Assembly: GCA_910579545.1 (NCBI GenBank)
Contig: CAJTVI010000012.1
Span: 1 to 50,751 of the forward strand
Direction: 5' to 3'
Length of the DNA: 50,751 nt
Source: an uncultured Oscillospiraceae bacterium
GTDB lineage: Bacteria; Bacillota; Clostridia; Oscillospirales; Ruminococcaceae
Shown here: piece after piece, positions 8,120 to 19,398 of the stretch
How positions within the stretch are numbered: position 1 is the stretch's first letter
Layout of the letters: the number at the start of each line of letters is the position of its first letter
Notes under the pieces: generated by a model
What the model saw: the letters and a program-made list of their open reading frames with translations, nothing else
What the model was told of the DNA's origin: nothing
The model's database searches: none
Position numbers and translations under genes: made by a program

Positions 8120-9240
8120 CAAATCTTGTTCAGTTCCCCGGCCTTGGGCTGGAATGCACGGTCAGCCGGGTGGCCTTTACCCTCTTTGGCCTGCCCATCT
8201 ACTGGTATGGCATCATCCTGGCCGCCGGGCTGATGCTGGGGGTGGCCTTTGCCTTCCACTACGCGCCGGATTTCGGCATCGATACCGACCGCCTGGTGGA
8301 CGTGGTGCTTATCGGCACCTTCTGCGCCATCGCCTGCGCCCGGGCCTTTTATGTGGCCTTTGCCCCCTTTGAGTACGAGAGCCTTTGGGACATGATCAAC
8401 CTGCGGGACGGCGGCATCGCCATCTACGGCTCGGTCATCGGGGCGGCGGTGTTTGGCGGGCTTGCCTGCAAATGGCGCAAGATCCCGGTCATCGCCACCT
8501 TCGATATTGTCTCCCTCGGCTTTTTGGTGGGGCAGGCGGTGGGCCGCTGGGGCAACTTTGTCAACCAGGAGGCCTTTGGCAGCAACACCACCCTGCCCTG
8601 GGGCATGTACAGCCAGGCCACCCAAAGCTATCTGGCGGCCTGGCAGCCCACCCTCGCGGCCCAGGGCATACAGGTGGACCCCAGCCTGCCGGTGCATCCC
8701 ACCTTTTTGTACGAGAGCATCTGGTGCCTTATCGGCCTTTTGCTGCTCTGGCGCTATCTCAAAAAACGGCGCTTTAACGGCGAAATCGCCCTTTTGTATG
8801 TGGTGTGGTACGGCCTTGGCCGGGTGTGGATCGAGGGCCTGCGCACCGACGCGCTGATGCTGCCCTTTGGCGGGCTGCGGGTCAGCCAGGTCATCGCGGC
8901 GCTCAGCGTCTGCGCGGCCGGGGCGGCGGTGCTGCTTTTGCGCCGCAAGTATAAGGATACCCCCCTCACGGTGCCGCTCGCGGTGGATGCGGCCCGCCAA
9001 AAAGCCTATCAAAAGCAGTATGCCGCCCAGGGCGGCTCGGGGGTGACCGGATGGTACGCCTCGCTGCCCGCCTCGGCCTCCCACAAGGAGTTTGTGCAAA
9101 AAACCAGGCAGTTCAACGACGAGGCCTTTGACCTCGGCAAGATCGGGCAGCGGGTGGCCGAGGAGCAGCAGATCGCCGAGCTGCACACCGGCGAGGAACC
9201 GGCCGAAGGGGAGGACGAGGATGGCAGCACAGATCATTGA
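8116..9240 (+). CDS. lgt: Prolipoprotein diacylglyceryl transferase with C-terminal extension
   Basis: Transfers diacylglycerol from phosphatidylglycerol to the lipobox cysteine of prelipoproteins in the membrane. The 374 residues have the LPIYWYGIILAAGL first membrane segment and the signature GRWGNFVNQEAFG near residue 141, with several membrane helices. The usual Lgt body ends near residue 280. About 95 more residues follow, charged and acidic at the end, and look like a cytoplasmic tail of unknown function. It starts inside the stop of the M16 gene (ATGA) and its end overlaps folD by 20 nt. A client lipoprotein (LivJ) is encoded in the same window. Confidence 0.93.
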   Translation: MTNLVQFPGLGLECTVSRVAFTLFGLPIYWYGIILAAGLMLGVAFAFHYAPDFGIDTDRLVDVVLIGTFCAIACARAFYVAFAPFEYESLWDMINLRDGGIAIYGSVIGAAVFGGLACKWRKIPVIATFDIVSLGFLVGQAVGRWGNFVNQEAFGSNTTLPWGMYSQATQSYLAAWQPTLAAQGIQVDPSLPVHPTFLYESIWCLIGLLLLWRYLKKRRFNGEIALLYVVWYGLGRVWIEGLRTDALMLPFGGLRVSQVIAALSVCAAGAAVLLLRRKYKDTPLTVPLAVDAARQKAYQKQYAAQGGSGVTGWYASLPASASHKEFVQKTRQFNDEAFDLGKIGQRVAEEQQIAELHTGEEPAEGEDEDGSTDH

Positions 9241-10075
9241 CGGCAAGGCCCTTGCCGCAGACATAAAGGCCCAGGTGCGCGCCGGGGTGCAGCAGCTTGC
9301 GGCCGCGGGGGTGCGCCCCTGCCTGGCCGTGCTGCTGGTGGGGGACGACCCAGCCAGCGCGGTGTATGTGGCCGGCAAGGAGCGGGACTGCGCCGAGTGC
9401 GGCATCCAAAGCCGGATGCTGCGCCTGCCGGCGGATACCACCCAGCAGCAGCTGCTCGGCCATCTGGCCCGGCTTGCGGCGGACGACGAGGTGCACGGCA
9501 TCCTGGTGCAGCTGCCCCTGCCCGCCCAGATCGACCCCCAGCAGGTCATTGCCGCCATCCCGCCCCACAAGGATGTGGACGGCTTTACCCCCGCCAACAT
9601 GGGCCGGCTGCTCACCGGCCAGCCCTGCCTTGTGCCCTGCACCCCGGCGGGCTGCCTTGCCATGCTCAAGAGCACCGGCCTTTCGCCGGCCGGCCGCCGG
9701 GCGGTGGTGGTGGGCCGCAGCAATATTGTGGGCAAGCCCATGGCCGCGCTGCTGCTGGCAAACGACGCCACGGTCACGGTCTGCCATTCCAAAACCCAGG
9801 GGCTGGCCGGCCTCTGCGCCGAGGCCGAGATTTTGGTGGCCGCGGTGGGCCGGCCCGGCTTTATCACCGGCGATATGGTCCGCCCGGGGGCGGTGGTCAT
9901 TGATGTGGGCATCAACCGCGGGCAGAATGGCAAACTTTGCGGCGATGTGGACTTTGCGCCCGCCGCCCAAAAGGCCGGCTTTATCACCCCGGTGCCGGGC
10001 GGCGTGGGGCTTATGACCCGCGCCATGCTCATGCAAAACACCCTGCGCGCCGCCCAGATGGCGCTGGAGGCATGA
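9221..10075 (+). CDS. folD: Bifunctional methylenetetrahydrofolate dehydrogenase / methenyltetrahydrofolate cyclohydrolase
   Basis: Interconverts 5,10-methylene-, 5,10-methenyl- and 10-formyl-tetrahydrofolate for one-carbon metabolism. The 284 residues contain the cyclohydrolase block YVAGKERDC with the catalytic Lys at position 53, the GILVQLPLP motif, DVDGFTPANMGRL and the NADP-binding GRSNIVGKPMA motif. All are standard for FolD. I start it at the ATG at 9221, which overlaps the end of lgt and has GAGGACGAGG just upstream; a longer frame upstream is inside lgt coding sequence. It closes the run that begins at the carboxypeptidase. Confidence 0.94.
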   Translation: MAAQIIDGKALAADIKAQVRAGVQQLAAAGVRPCLAVLLVGDDPASAVYVAGKERDCAECGIQSRMLRLPADTTQQQLLGHLARLAADDEVHGILVQLPLPAQIDPQQVIAAIPPHKDVDGFTPANMGRLLTGQPCLVPCTPAGCLAMLKSTGLSPAGRRAVVVGRSNIVGKPMAALLLANDATVTVCHSKTQGLAGLCAEAEILVAAVGRPGFITGDMVRPGAVVIDVGINRGQNGKLCGDVDFAPAAQKAGFITPVPGGVGLMTRAMLMQNTLRAAQMALEA

Positions 10076-10144
10076 CCGGGGGCGCAAAAAACCCTGGAAC
10101 CGCGCAAGAAATTTGCGAATCCTATGGCATTCCGGCCCAAACCA

Positions 10145-10153
10145 TGCTATAAT
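10145..10153 (+). promoter_or_regulatory. Extended -10 promoter of tig
   Basis: TGC-TATAAT at 10145-10153 is an extended -10 box without a convincing -35 box at 17 bp. The roughly 130-nt leader that follows begins with a small GCATT/AATGC hairpin and a T-run (about 10163-10187), and further on has a GCCGC/GCGGC stem. These could modulate early transcription. Confidence 0.65.
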
Positions 10154-10290
10154 AAACCCCGCAGCATTTTTAATGCATTCTTTTTTTGTGCCCTGGCCGC
10201 CTTTTTTGCGGCGGGGCGGGGGAGGGGTAATGGGCCTTCCCGGCGCGCCGTCTGGCGCGGGCTGCTGAAATATGATTCTGGAGGAACAAC

Positions 10291-11604
10291 ATGGAATTGG
10301 TAAAAAGCGAAAAGCTTGAAAAAAGCATGCAGGAGCTTCAGTTCTCGGTGGACGCCGAGACCTTTGCCGCCGCGGTGGACAAGGCGTTCCGCCGCGAGGG
10401 CAAAAAATACACCATCCCGGGCTTCCGCAAGGGCAAGGCGCCCCGCCATACCATCGAAAAAATGTATGGGGCGGACGTTTTCCATTACGACGCCATCAAT
10501 GACCTGTTCCCCCAGGCATACGAAGAGGCCGTCAAGGCCGCGGGCGTCGAGCCGGTGGGCCGGCCGGAGGTGGACGTTGTCTCGGCGTCCCTGGCCGAGG
10601 GGGTGCTGCTCAAGGTCACCGTGGCGGTCAAGCCGTCGGTCACGGTCAAGGATTACATTGGCTTAAAGGCCGAAAAGACCGTCCATACTGTAAAGGACGA
10701 GGAGGTCGAGGCCGAACTGGCCCGCCTGCAGGAGCGCAACGCCCGCATGATCACCCGCGAGGGCAAGGCCGAAAACGGCGACACCGCCGAGATCGACTTT
10801 GAGGGCTTTGTGGACGGCACCGCCTTTGAGGGCGGCAAGGGCGAGCACTACAACCTGGTGCTGGGCAGCGGCAGCTTTATCCCCGGCTTTGAGGAGCAGG
10901 TGGTGGGCCACGCCGCCGGCGAGGAGTTTGAGGTAAACGTCACCTTCCCGGAGGATTACCAGGCCGAGGAGCTCAAGGGCAAGGCGGCGGTCTTTAAGAT
11001 CAAGCTGCACGAGGTGCGGCTCAAGGAGCTGCCCGCCCTGGACGACGAGTTTGCCAAGGACGTGAGCGAGCACGACACCCTCGAGGAGCTGCGCGCCGGC
11101 ATCCGCAAGGAAAAGCAGGAGCAGGCCGACAAAAACGACGAGATCGAGCTGGAAAACGGCCTGGTGGACCAGCTGGTGGCCTCGATGGAGGGCGAGATCC
11201 CCGAGGTCATGTACGAAAACCGGATGGACGACCTCGTGCGGGACTTTGAGTACCGCCTTGCCCAGCAGGGCCTCAAGTTAGAGGTTTACCTGCAATACGT
11301 GGGCCAGGATATGAAGGCCTTCCGCGAGGGCTTTAAGGAGCAGGCCGAAAAGCAGGTCAAGATTCGGCTGGCCCTCGAGGCCCTTGCCACCCAGGAGAAG
11401 ATCGAGGTCACCGACGAGGACGCCGAGGCCGAGCTGCAGCGCATTGCCGATGCCAACAAGCTGGAGCTTGACAAGGTCAAGGGCCTTGTAAACATCGAGG
11501 ACGTCAAGCAGGACCTGGCCGTCAACAAGGCGGTGGACCTGCTCAAGGAAAAGGCCGAAGTTACCACCAAGCCGGCTGAGGAGCAGCCCCCAAAGGCCGA
11601 GTAA
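10291..11604 (+). CDS. tig: Trigger factor, ribosome-associated chaperone
   Basis: Binds nascent chains at the ribosome exit and has peptidyl-prolyl isomerase activity. The 437 residues show the ribosome-binding signature GFRKGKAP at residues 44-51, an FKBP-type PPIase domain (about 155-240, GDTAEIDFEGFVDG and GSGSFIPGFEEQ) and the charged helical chaperone domain to the end. GGAGG at 10280-10284 precedes the ATG. It has its own promoter and a strong terminator, and heads the quality-control block with clpP and clpX, a conserved order in bacteria. Confidence 0.96.
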   Translation: MELVKSEKLEKSMQELQFSVDAETFAAAVDKAFRREGKKYTIPGFRKGKAPRHTIEKMYGADVFHYDAINDLFPQAYEEAVKAAGVEPVGRPEVDVVSASLAEGVLLKVTVAVKPSVTVKDYIGLKAEKTVHTVKDEEVEAELARLQERNARMITREGKAENGDTAEIDFEGFVDGTAFEGGKGEHYNLVLGSGSFIPGFEEQVVGHAAGEEFEVNVTFPEDYQAEELKGKAAVFKIKLHEVRLKELPALDDEFAKDVSEHDTLEELRAGIRKEKQEQADKNDEIELENGLVDQLVASMEGEIPEVMYENRMDDLVRDFEYRLAQQGLKLEVYLQYVGQDMKAFREGFKEQAEKQVKIRLALEALATQEKIEVTDEDAEAELQRIADANKLELDKVKGLVNIEDVKQDLAVNKAVDLLKEKAEVTTKPAEEQPPKAE

Positions 11605-11658
11605 GCGTTTGCCGCGGGCGTAAACCGCCCCGGTGTTTTCCCGCAAAGCTGTATGCAA

Positions 11659-11694
11659 AACCGATACGGCAAACCCTGCCGTATCGGTTCTTTT
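11659..11694 (+). terminator. Rho-independent terminator after tig
   Basis: A perfect 13-bp stem, AACCGATACGGCA at 11659-11671 against TGCCGTATCGGTT at 11677-11689, with a 5-nt loop and the tail CTTTT. It separates tig from clpP, so clpP needs its own promoter or read-through. I see no CIRCE or CtsR-type operator in the gap. Confidence 0.85.
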
Positions 11695-11771
11695 AGGGCG
11701 GGGCGTCCATGCGCTGCCCTGCCCGCCCCGGCCGCACCCCGCCGATCAAGATCAACAGGAGGACCCCTTGA

Positions 11772-12359
11772 ATGAGTAGTGTGATCCCTTATGTTGTGGA
11801 GCAAACCGCCCGCGGCGAGCGCTCGTATGATATCTTTTCCCGCCTTTTAAACGACCGCATCATCATGCTCAGCGGCGAGGTCAACGACGCCGTTGCCAGC
11901 GTGGTGGTGGCGCAGCTGCTCTATCTCGAAGGCCAGGATCCCGAAAAGGACATCAGCCTGTATATCAACAGCCCGGGCGGTTCCATCTCGGCCGGCATGG
12001 CCATCCACGACACCATGCGGTATGTCAAGTGCGACGTCTCCACCATCTGCATGGGGCTTGCGGCCTCGATGGGGGCCTTTTTGCTGGCCAGCGGCGCCAA
12101 GGGCAAGCGGCTGGCTTTGCCCAATGCCGAGATCATGATCCACCAGCCCCTCATCAGCGGGCTGCAGGGCCAGACCACCGACGTCAAGATCCACGCCGAC
12201 CATCTGGTGCGCACCCGCGATACCCTCAACCGGCTGCTCAGCGAGTACACCGGCCAGCCCCTTGCCACCATCGCGGCCGATACCGAGCGGGACAACTTTA
12301 TGTCCGCGGCCCAGGCGGCGGAATACGGCCTGGTGGACGCGGTGATCGAGCACCGCTGA
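11772..12359 (+). CDS. clpP: ATP-dependent Clp protease proteolytic subunit
   Basis: Serine protease that assembles as a double heptamer and degrades proteins fed by Clp ATPases, here very likely the adjacent ClpX. The 195 residues contain the catalytic triad: Ser99 in GLAASMGAF, His124 in MIHQP and the Asp of TERDNFM near residue 174. Length is standard. A CAGGAGGA site lies upstream of the ATG at 11772. clpX follows after 62 nt in the same direction. Confidence 0.96.
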   Translation: MSSVIPYVVEQTARGERSYDIFSRLLNDRIIMLSGEVNDAVASVVVAQLLYLEGQDPEKDISLYINSPGGSISAGMAIHDTMRYVKCDVSTICMGLAASMGAFLLASGAKGKRLALPNAEIMIHQPLISGLQGQTTDVKIHADHLVRTRDTLNRLLSEYTGQPLATIAADTERDNFMSAAQAAEYGLVDAVIEHR

Positions 12360-12421
12360 GACCCGCGGCTGCTGCCCGGCCGGGCGCGCCGGCGGACATT
12401 TTATGGAAATAAAGGTGCATT

Positions 12422-13741
12422 ATGGCAAATCAGAATTCCGGCAAAGACCATAAAGAAAAAAACACGGTCTGCAGCTTCTGCGGTAAAAACCAGGAGCAGG
12501 TGGATCGCATGATCGTGGGCCCCGGGGCCAACATCTGCAACGAGTGCATCGAGTTCTGCTACTCTCTGCTGGACGAAAACGCCAAGGCGGATGCGGCCCC
12601 CCAGCCCCAGCGCCGGCGGGGCCGCGGCCCGGCCGAGCCGGTCCCGCCCATGATCAACGTGCTCACCCCCGCCGAGATCAAGGCGGGGCTGGACCAGTAC
12701 GTCATCGGGCAGGACGACGCCAAAACCGTGCTGGCGGTGTCGGTATACAACCACTATAAGCGGGTGCTCAGCGGCAAGGGCGAGGATGTGGAGCTGCAAA
12801 AAAGCAACGTGCTGCTGCTGGGCCCCTCCGGCGTGGGCAAAACCCTTCTGGCCCAGACCCTTGCGCGGATGCTGGGCGTGCCCTTTGCCATTGCGGACGC
12901 CACCACCCTCACTGAGGCCGGCTATGTGGGCGAGGATGTGGAAAACATCCTGCTCAAGCTGATCCAGGCCGCGGATTTCGACATCCAAAAGGCCGAGATC
13001 GGCATCATCTACATCGACGAGATCGACAAGATCACCCGCAAGAGCGAAAACCCCTCCATCACCCGGGACGTGGGCGGCGAGGGGGTGCAGCAGGCGCTGC
13101 TCAAGATATTGGAGGGCACGGTGAGCAATGTGCCCCCCCAGGGTGGGCGCAAGCATCCCCAGCAGGAGTTTATCCAGATCAACACCAAAAACATCCTCTT
13201 TATCTGCGGCGGCGCCTTTGATGGGCTGGACAAGTACATCCAGCGCCGCACCGACGTCTCGGCCCTCGGCTTTGGCAGCCAGCTCAAAGACGAGAGCGCC
13301 AAGGCCAAGCAGGACCTTCTGCGCCGGGTCGAGCCGGAGGACCTGGTCAAGTTTGGGCTGATCCCCGAGCTGATCGGCCGCCTGCCGGTGGTCACGGTGC
13401 TGGACGCGCTGGACGAGGACGCGCTGATCCGGGTGATGAAGGAGCCCAAAAACAGCCTCATCAAGCAGTACCAGGCCCTTTTGCAGATGGACAACGTTGC
13501 GCTGGAATTTACCGACGAAGCCCTGCGCGCCATCGCCCGCCGCACCATCGAGCGCAAGAGCGGCGCCCGCGGGCTGCGCAGCATCCTGGAAAGCATCCTG
13601 ATGCCGGTGATGTACGAGATCCCGGCCGACCCCACCATCATCCGGGTCGTTGTGGACGAAAAGGCGGCCGCCGGCGGCAAGCCTGCCCTCGAGTACGGGG
13701 CGGTGCGCAAGCGGTACAAAAACCTGCTGCCGGTATCCTGA
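12422..13741 (+). CDS. clpX: Clp protease ATP-binding subunit ClpX
   Basis: AAA+ unfoldase that delivers substrates to ClpP. The 439 residues begin with the four-cysteine zinc domain (CSFCGKNQ and CNECIEFC, about residues 17-45), followed by Walker A GPSGVGKT, Walker B IIYIDEID, the sensor regions and the IGF-type ClpP-contact area (LGFGSQ / GLIPELIGRLPV). AAAGGTG is the ribosome binding site. Length and architecture are normal. Confidence 0.96.
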   Translation: MANQNSGKDHKEKNTVCSFCGKNQEQVDRMIVGPGANICNECIEFCYSLLDENAKADAAPQPQRRRGRGPAEPVPPMINVLTPAEIKAGLDQYVIGQDDAKTVLAVSVYNHYKRVLSGKGEDVELQKSNVLLLGPSGVGKTLLAQTLARMLGVPFAIADATTLTEAGYVGEDVENILLKLIQAADFDIQKAEIGIIYIDEIDKITRKSENPSITRDVGGEGVQQALLKILEGTVSNVPPQGGRKHPQQEFIQINTKNILFICGGAFDGLDKYIQRRTDVSALGFGSQLKDESAKAKQDLLRRVEPEDLVKFGLIPELIGRLPVVTVLDALDEDALIRVMKEPKNSLIKQYQALLQMDNVALEFTDEALRAIARRTIERKSGARGLRSILESILMPVMYEIPADPTIIRVVVDEKAAAGGKPALEYGAVRKRYKNLLPVS

Positions 13742-13792
13742 CCTTTCAGGCCTCCCCGGTTTTTTGCCCGGGGCCCAAACAAACAGCAAGCT

Positions 13793-13836
13793 GCGGCGGA
13801 TGCGGGCGCAAAGCGGCCCCGTGTCCGCCGCCTTTT
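13793..13836 (+). terminator. Probable terminator after clpX
   Basis: GCGGCGGA at 13793-13800 pairs with TCCGCCGC at 13824-13831 and is followed by CTTTTG. The loop is large and GC-rich and the T-run is short. The 353-nt gap between clpX and lon otherwise holds only the lon promoter. Confidence 0.5.
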
Positions 13837-13965
13837 GCTGCGGCCCGCCGGCCCTTCCCCCTTTTGCTGCACCCCGGCAAAACCCGCGCCGCGCCCTGCG
13901 CGGCCGGGCAGATACCGTCCGCCGCCCCCGCTCTCTTTTTGCCAAAATTCCCAGCGCCGCAAAGG

Positions 13966-13994
13966 TTGATTCATTCTTTACTTTTGTGTATAAT
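13966..13994 (+). promoter_or_regulatory. Sigma-A promoter of lon
   Basis: TTGATT at 13966-13971 and TATAAT at 13989-13994 with a 17-bp spacer, about 100 nt before the lon start. The surrounding AT-rich patch stands out in this GC-rich region. No heat-shock operator was recognised. Confidence 0.8.
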
Positions 13995-14094
13995 AAACAT
14001 TCAAAGTGCATTTGCCAAAGTGCATATCTACCGGTCAACATCATCCCGGCCCCGGCGCATCCGCTGCCAGGGCCGTTCAAGGAGGTTTTGCAGG

Positions 14095-16542
<2,448 letters not shown>

Positions 16543-16558
16543 GCCGGGCCGTTTGATC

Positions 16559-17206
16559 ATGGATCAGCTCAACTTTAACAAAGCGGAATTTGCCGCCTCC
16601 TATGGCCTTGCCAGCCAGCTGCCGGCCGGCCTTTGCCCCGAGGTGGTGTTTGCGGGGCGCTCCAACGTGGGCAAATCCAGCCTTATCAACAAGCTTTGCA
16701 GCCGCAAAAGCCTTGCCAGGGTCAGTTCCACCCCCGGCAAAACCGCCACCATCAACTTTTATAAGGTGGACACGGCCCACTTTGTGGACCTGCCGGGCTA
16801 CGGCTATGCCAAGATCGCCGCGGGCGAGCGCCGCCGCTGGGACGCCTTGATCAACCGCTATTTTGCCCAGCCGCGCCCCCGGGCCATGCTGGTGCAGCTG
16901 CTCGACTGCCGCCACGCCCCCAGCGCGGACGACCGGCAGATGCTGGAATACCTGCGCTACCACGGCGTGGGGTTCATCGCGGCCCTCACCAAGGCAGACA
17001 AGCTCAAAAAAAGCCAGCAGGCCGCGGCCGAGGAGCAGTTCCGGGCCCTCTGCGCGCCGTATGGCTGCCGGCAGGTGCTGCTTACCAGCGCCGAAACCGG
17101 GCAGGGCATCCCGGAACTGCAAAACGCGCTGGCCCTGGCGGTGCAGGCGTTTTTAACATCGCAGGGCGGCGCCCCGCGGGCGGGGGAGGCGGCGGATGGC
17201 CTATAA
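16559..17206 (+). CDS. ysxC: Ribosome-biogenesis GTPase YsxC/YihA (EngB)
   Basis: Essential GTPase for assembly of the large ribosomal subunit. The 215 residues carry G1 GRSNVGKSS, the G2 threonine in STPGKT, G3 DLPGYGYAK and G4 TKADK. The placement after lon is the same as in Bacillus. The ATG at 16559 fits the family N-terminus, but no clear Shine-Dalgarno site precedes it. Translation may depend on ribosomes finishing lon 16 nt upstream. Its end overlaps the next gene by 11 nt. Confidence 0.94.
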   Translation: MDQLNFNKAEFAASYGLASQLPAGLCPEVVFAGRSNVGKSSLINKLCSRKSLARVSSTPGKTATINFYKVDTAHFVDLPGYGYAKIAAGERRRWDALINRYFAQPRPRAMLVQLLDCRHAPSADDRQMLEYLRYHGVGFIAALTKADKLKKSQQAAAEEQFRALCAPYGCRQVLLTSAETGQGIPELQNALALAVQAFLTSQGGAPRAGEAADGL

Positions 17207-17954
17207 CGGATTTGCCTGGTTTTACGACGAGTTCAACGGCGAGGCGGATTACGACGCCCTCTACCGGTATGTGCTGGGCCAGCTCCAAAGCCACGGGGTG
17301 CAAAAGGGCATCCTGGCCGACCTTGGCTGCGGCACCGGCGACCTCACCCTCATGCTGGCCCAGGCCGGCTATGATATGATCGGGGTGGACCAGTCCGAGG
17401 AGATGCTGGCCGTCCTGCGCGAAAAGGCGGACGAGCTGGGCATTGCCGGGGGGCTTTTGCTGCTGCATCAGGACATTTTGCAGCTGGACCTCTACGGCAC
17501 CATCCGGGCGGCGGTATCCACCTTTGATACCTTCAACCACATCGGCCCGGCCCACCGCTTTTGCAAGGCGGTGGAGCGGGCGGGCTTTTTTATGGAACAG
17601 GGCGGGGTTTTTATCTTTGACCTCAACACCCCTTATAAGCACCGGGAGGTGCTGGGCGGCCGCAGTTTTACCCTCGAAGCGCCGGACGCCGTCTGCCATT
17701 GGCAAAACCAGTATGATCCCGCCGCCGGCCGGGTGGACATCTCGCTGGACATCCTGGACACCGAAACCGGCGAGCGCTGGGCCGAGCGCTTCCCCGAGTA
17801 CAGCTACACCCTCGGGCAGGTGCGCGAGGCGCTTACCGGGGCCGGCTTTGCGCTGGAGAGCGTGCGGGATGGGGAGGACTTTGGCCCCCTGCGGCAAAAC
17901 AGCCAGCGGATGATCCTCACGGCCATCAAGCAGTACACCCAAACAGGACGGTGA
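17196..17954 (+). CDS. Class I SAM-dependent methyltransferase
   Basis: A 252-residue protein with the AdoMet-binding motif I (ADLGCGTGD), the acidic motif II residue in MIGVDQSEEML, and a post-motif region containing FDTFNHI, then a beta-rich C-terminal part. The fold is clear; the substrate is not. In related Firmicutes an orthologue lies next to ysxC or hslO, which supports a housekeeping role. It overlaps ysxC by 11 nt and ends 7 nt before hslO, so the three genes are co-expressed. Confidence 0.85.
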   Translation: MAYNGFAWFYDEFNGEADYDALYRYVLGQLQSHGVQKGILADLGCGTGDLTLMLAQAGYDMIGVDQSEEMLAVLREKADELGIAGGLLLLHQDILQLDLYGTIRAAVSTFDTFNHIGPAHRFCKAVERAGFFMEQGGVFIFDLNTPYKHREVLGGRSFTLEAPDAVCHWQNQYDPAAGRVDISLDILDTETGERWAERFPEYSYTLGQVREALTGAGFALESVRDGEDFGPLRQNSQRMILTAIKQYTQTGR

Positions 17955-17961
17955 AAAACGC

Positions 17962-18834
17962 ATGGAACACAACCTGATCCGCGCCCTCTCCCACAACGGC
18001 GGGGTGGTTTTTTGCGCTCTGGACTCCACGGCCATGGTGCGCGAGGCCGAGCGCATCCACAAGACCAGCGCGGTCACCAGCGCGGCGCTGGGCCGGCTGC
18101 TCACCGCCGCCTCGATGATGGGCATGATGCTCAAAACCGAGGAGGCGTCGGTCACCCTGCGGCTTTCCGGCGGCGGCCCGGCCGGCACGGTGCTGGCGGT
18201 GGCAAACGGCGACGGCTGGGCCCGGGGCTATGTGCAGAACCCGGTGGTCGAGCTGCCCCTGCGGCCGGACGGCAAGCTGGACGTGGGCGGCGCGGTGGGC
18301 CGCGAGGGAACCTTGAGCGTTGTGCGGGATATGGGGATGAAGGAACCGTATGTGGGCCAGATCCCGCTGGCCTCCGGCGAGGTGGCCGAGGACATCACCG
18401 CCTACTACGCCATCAGCGAGCAGGTGCCCACCGTCTGCGCGCTGGGGGTGCTGGTCAACCCGGACCTCAGCATCGCCTGCGCGGGCGGGTACCTCATCCA
18501 GCTGCTGCCCGGCGCGTCCGAGGCCGAGATCAGCCAGATCGAGCGCAACATCGCGGCCATGCCCAGCGTCACCGCCCTGCTGGGCCAGGGCAAGACCCCC
18601 GAGGGGATCATGCAGCTGGCCATGGCCGGGTTTGACCCCGAGCTGCTGGACAGCCGCACGGTGGGCTACCGGTGCGATTGCAGCCTGGCCCGGGTCGAGC
18701 GGGCGCTCGCCAGCCTTGGCCGGGCCGAGCTGGAGGCGATGGCGGCCCAGCAGGAGGAGGCCGAGGTCACCTGCCAGTTCTGCGATAAGGTCTACCGGGT
18801 GCCGCTGCAAAAGCTGCTGGCCCAGCTGAAATAA
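17962..18834 (+). CDS. hslO: Redox-regulated chaperone Hsp33
   Basis: Holdase chaperone activated when oxidation releases its zinc. The 290 residues include the N-terminal dimer domain and the C-terminal redox switch with the four zinc cysteines visible as CDC (YRCDCSLARVE) and CQFC (TCQFCDKVY), at the usual spacing. Its position after the Clp/Lon block extends the protein-quality-control theme. Confidence 0.94.
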   Translation: MEHNLIRALSHNGGVVFCALDSTAMVREAERIHKTSAVTSAALGRLLTAASMMGMMLKTEEASVTLRLSGGGPAGTVLAVANGDGWARGYVQNPVVELPLRPDGKLDVGGAVGREGTLSVVRDMGMKEPYVGQIPLASGEVAEDITAYYAISEQVPTVCALGVLVNPDLSIACAGGYLIQLLPGASEAEISQIERNIAAMPSVTALLGQGKTPEGIMQLAMAGFDPELLDSRTVGYRCDCSLARVERALASLGRAELEAMAAQQEEAEVTCQFCDKVYRVPLQKLLAQLK

Positions 18835-18836
18835 CA

Positions 18837-18865
18837 GGCGGCAGCCGGGGATGGGCGTTGCCGCC
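18837..18865 (+). terminator. Possible terminator after hslO
   Basis: GGCGGCA at 18837-18843 pairs with TGCCGCC at 18859-18865. The T-rich stretch (CTTTT) comes only about 10 nt later, so this is a weak call. Confidence 0.35.
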
Positions 18866-18997
18866 TCCCGCAGCTTTTCCCCGCGGCTTCCTTTTGCGCG
18901 CGCGGCGCATCCCCCGGGCCTGCCGTGCCCCGGCGGCGCTATGCATCAAATGCACCAAAAGCGGCGGCGATTATTTGAATTTTATGCCAAAAGCATC

Positions 18998-19026
18998 TTG
19001 ACAAAAAACCATGGATACGGTAAAAT
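18998..19026 (+). promoter_or_regulatory. Strong promoter of the tRNA cluster
   Basis: A perfect TTGACA at 18998-19003, 17-bp spacer and TAAAAT at 19021-19026, 46 nt before the first tRNA. This is the only clear promoter for the six genes. Confidence 0.9.
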
Positions 19027-19072
19027 AATCACTGTCGCCCGAGAGTGCGGGATAGGCAAAACTCTCAAATCT

Positions 19073-19148
19073 GCGGCTTTAGCTCATCTGGTAGAGCGCC
19101 ACCTTGCCAAGGTGGAGGTAGCGAGTTCGAGCCTCGTAAGCCGCTCCA
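19073..19148 (+). tRNA. tRNA-Gly (GCC), copy 1
   Basis: Cloverleaf with acceptor GCGGCTT/AAGCCGC, anticodon GCC between CACCTT and AAGGTG, T-loop TTCGAGC and encoded CCA. It is identical to copy 2 at 19399-19474. Confidence 0.95.
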
Positions 19149-19153
19149 CTTTT

Positions 19154-19229
19154 GGGAGTTTAGCTCAGCTGGGAGAGCATCTGCCTTACAAGCAGAGGGT
19201 CACAGGTTCGAGTCCTGTAACTCCCACCA
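19154..19229 (+). tRNA. tRNA-Val (TAC)
   Basis: Acceptor GGGAGTT/AACTCCC, anticodon loop CTTACAA on the stem TCTGC/GCAGA giving anticodon TAC, and encoded CCA. It lies 5 nt after the first tRNA-Gly. Confidence 0.95.
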
Positions 19230-19237
19230 TCTTTCCT

Positions 19238-19314
19238 GGCCCGGTAGTTCAGTTGGTTAGAACGCTAGCCTGTCACGCTAGAGGTCGTGAGTTCGAGCCT
19301 CATCCGGGTCGCCA
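19238..19314 (+). tRNA. tRNA-Asp (GTC)
   Basis: Acceptor GGCCCGG/CCGGGTC with one G-T pair, anticodon loop CTGTCAC on CTAGC/GCTAG giving GTC, and encoded CCA. Confidence 0.95.
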
Positions 19315-19320
19315 TTTTAT

Positions 19321-19396
19321 GCCTCTGTAGCTCAGTTGGTAGAGCAGGGGACTGAAAATCCCCGTGTCATTGGTTCGATTCCGATCGGAGGCACCA
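19321..19396 (+). tRNA. tRNA-Phe (GAA)
   Basis: Acceptor GCCTCTG/CGGAGGC, anticodon loop CTGAAAA on GGGGA/TCCCC giving GAA, and encoded CCA. Confidence 0.95.
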
Positions 19397-19398
19397 AT

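Noticed and set aside
7720..10140. Very long minus-strand open frame (806 codons) under the M16/lgt/folD genes
   Set aside because: It is antisense to three well-recognised genes, has low-complexity Ala/Arg/Gly/Pro content and no family motif. It is an effect of high GC.
11695..11771. CIRCE or CtsR operator before clpP
   Set aside because: No TTAGCACTC/GAGTGCTAA palindrome or tandem heptad repeat is visible.
12401..14080. Minus-strand open frame of 559 codons under clpX
   Set aside because: It is antisense to ClpX and runs through the lon promoter, with no start signal or homology pattern.
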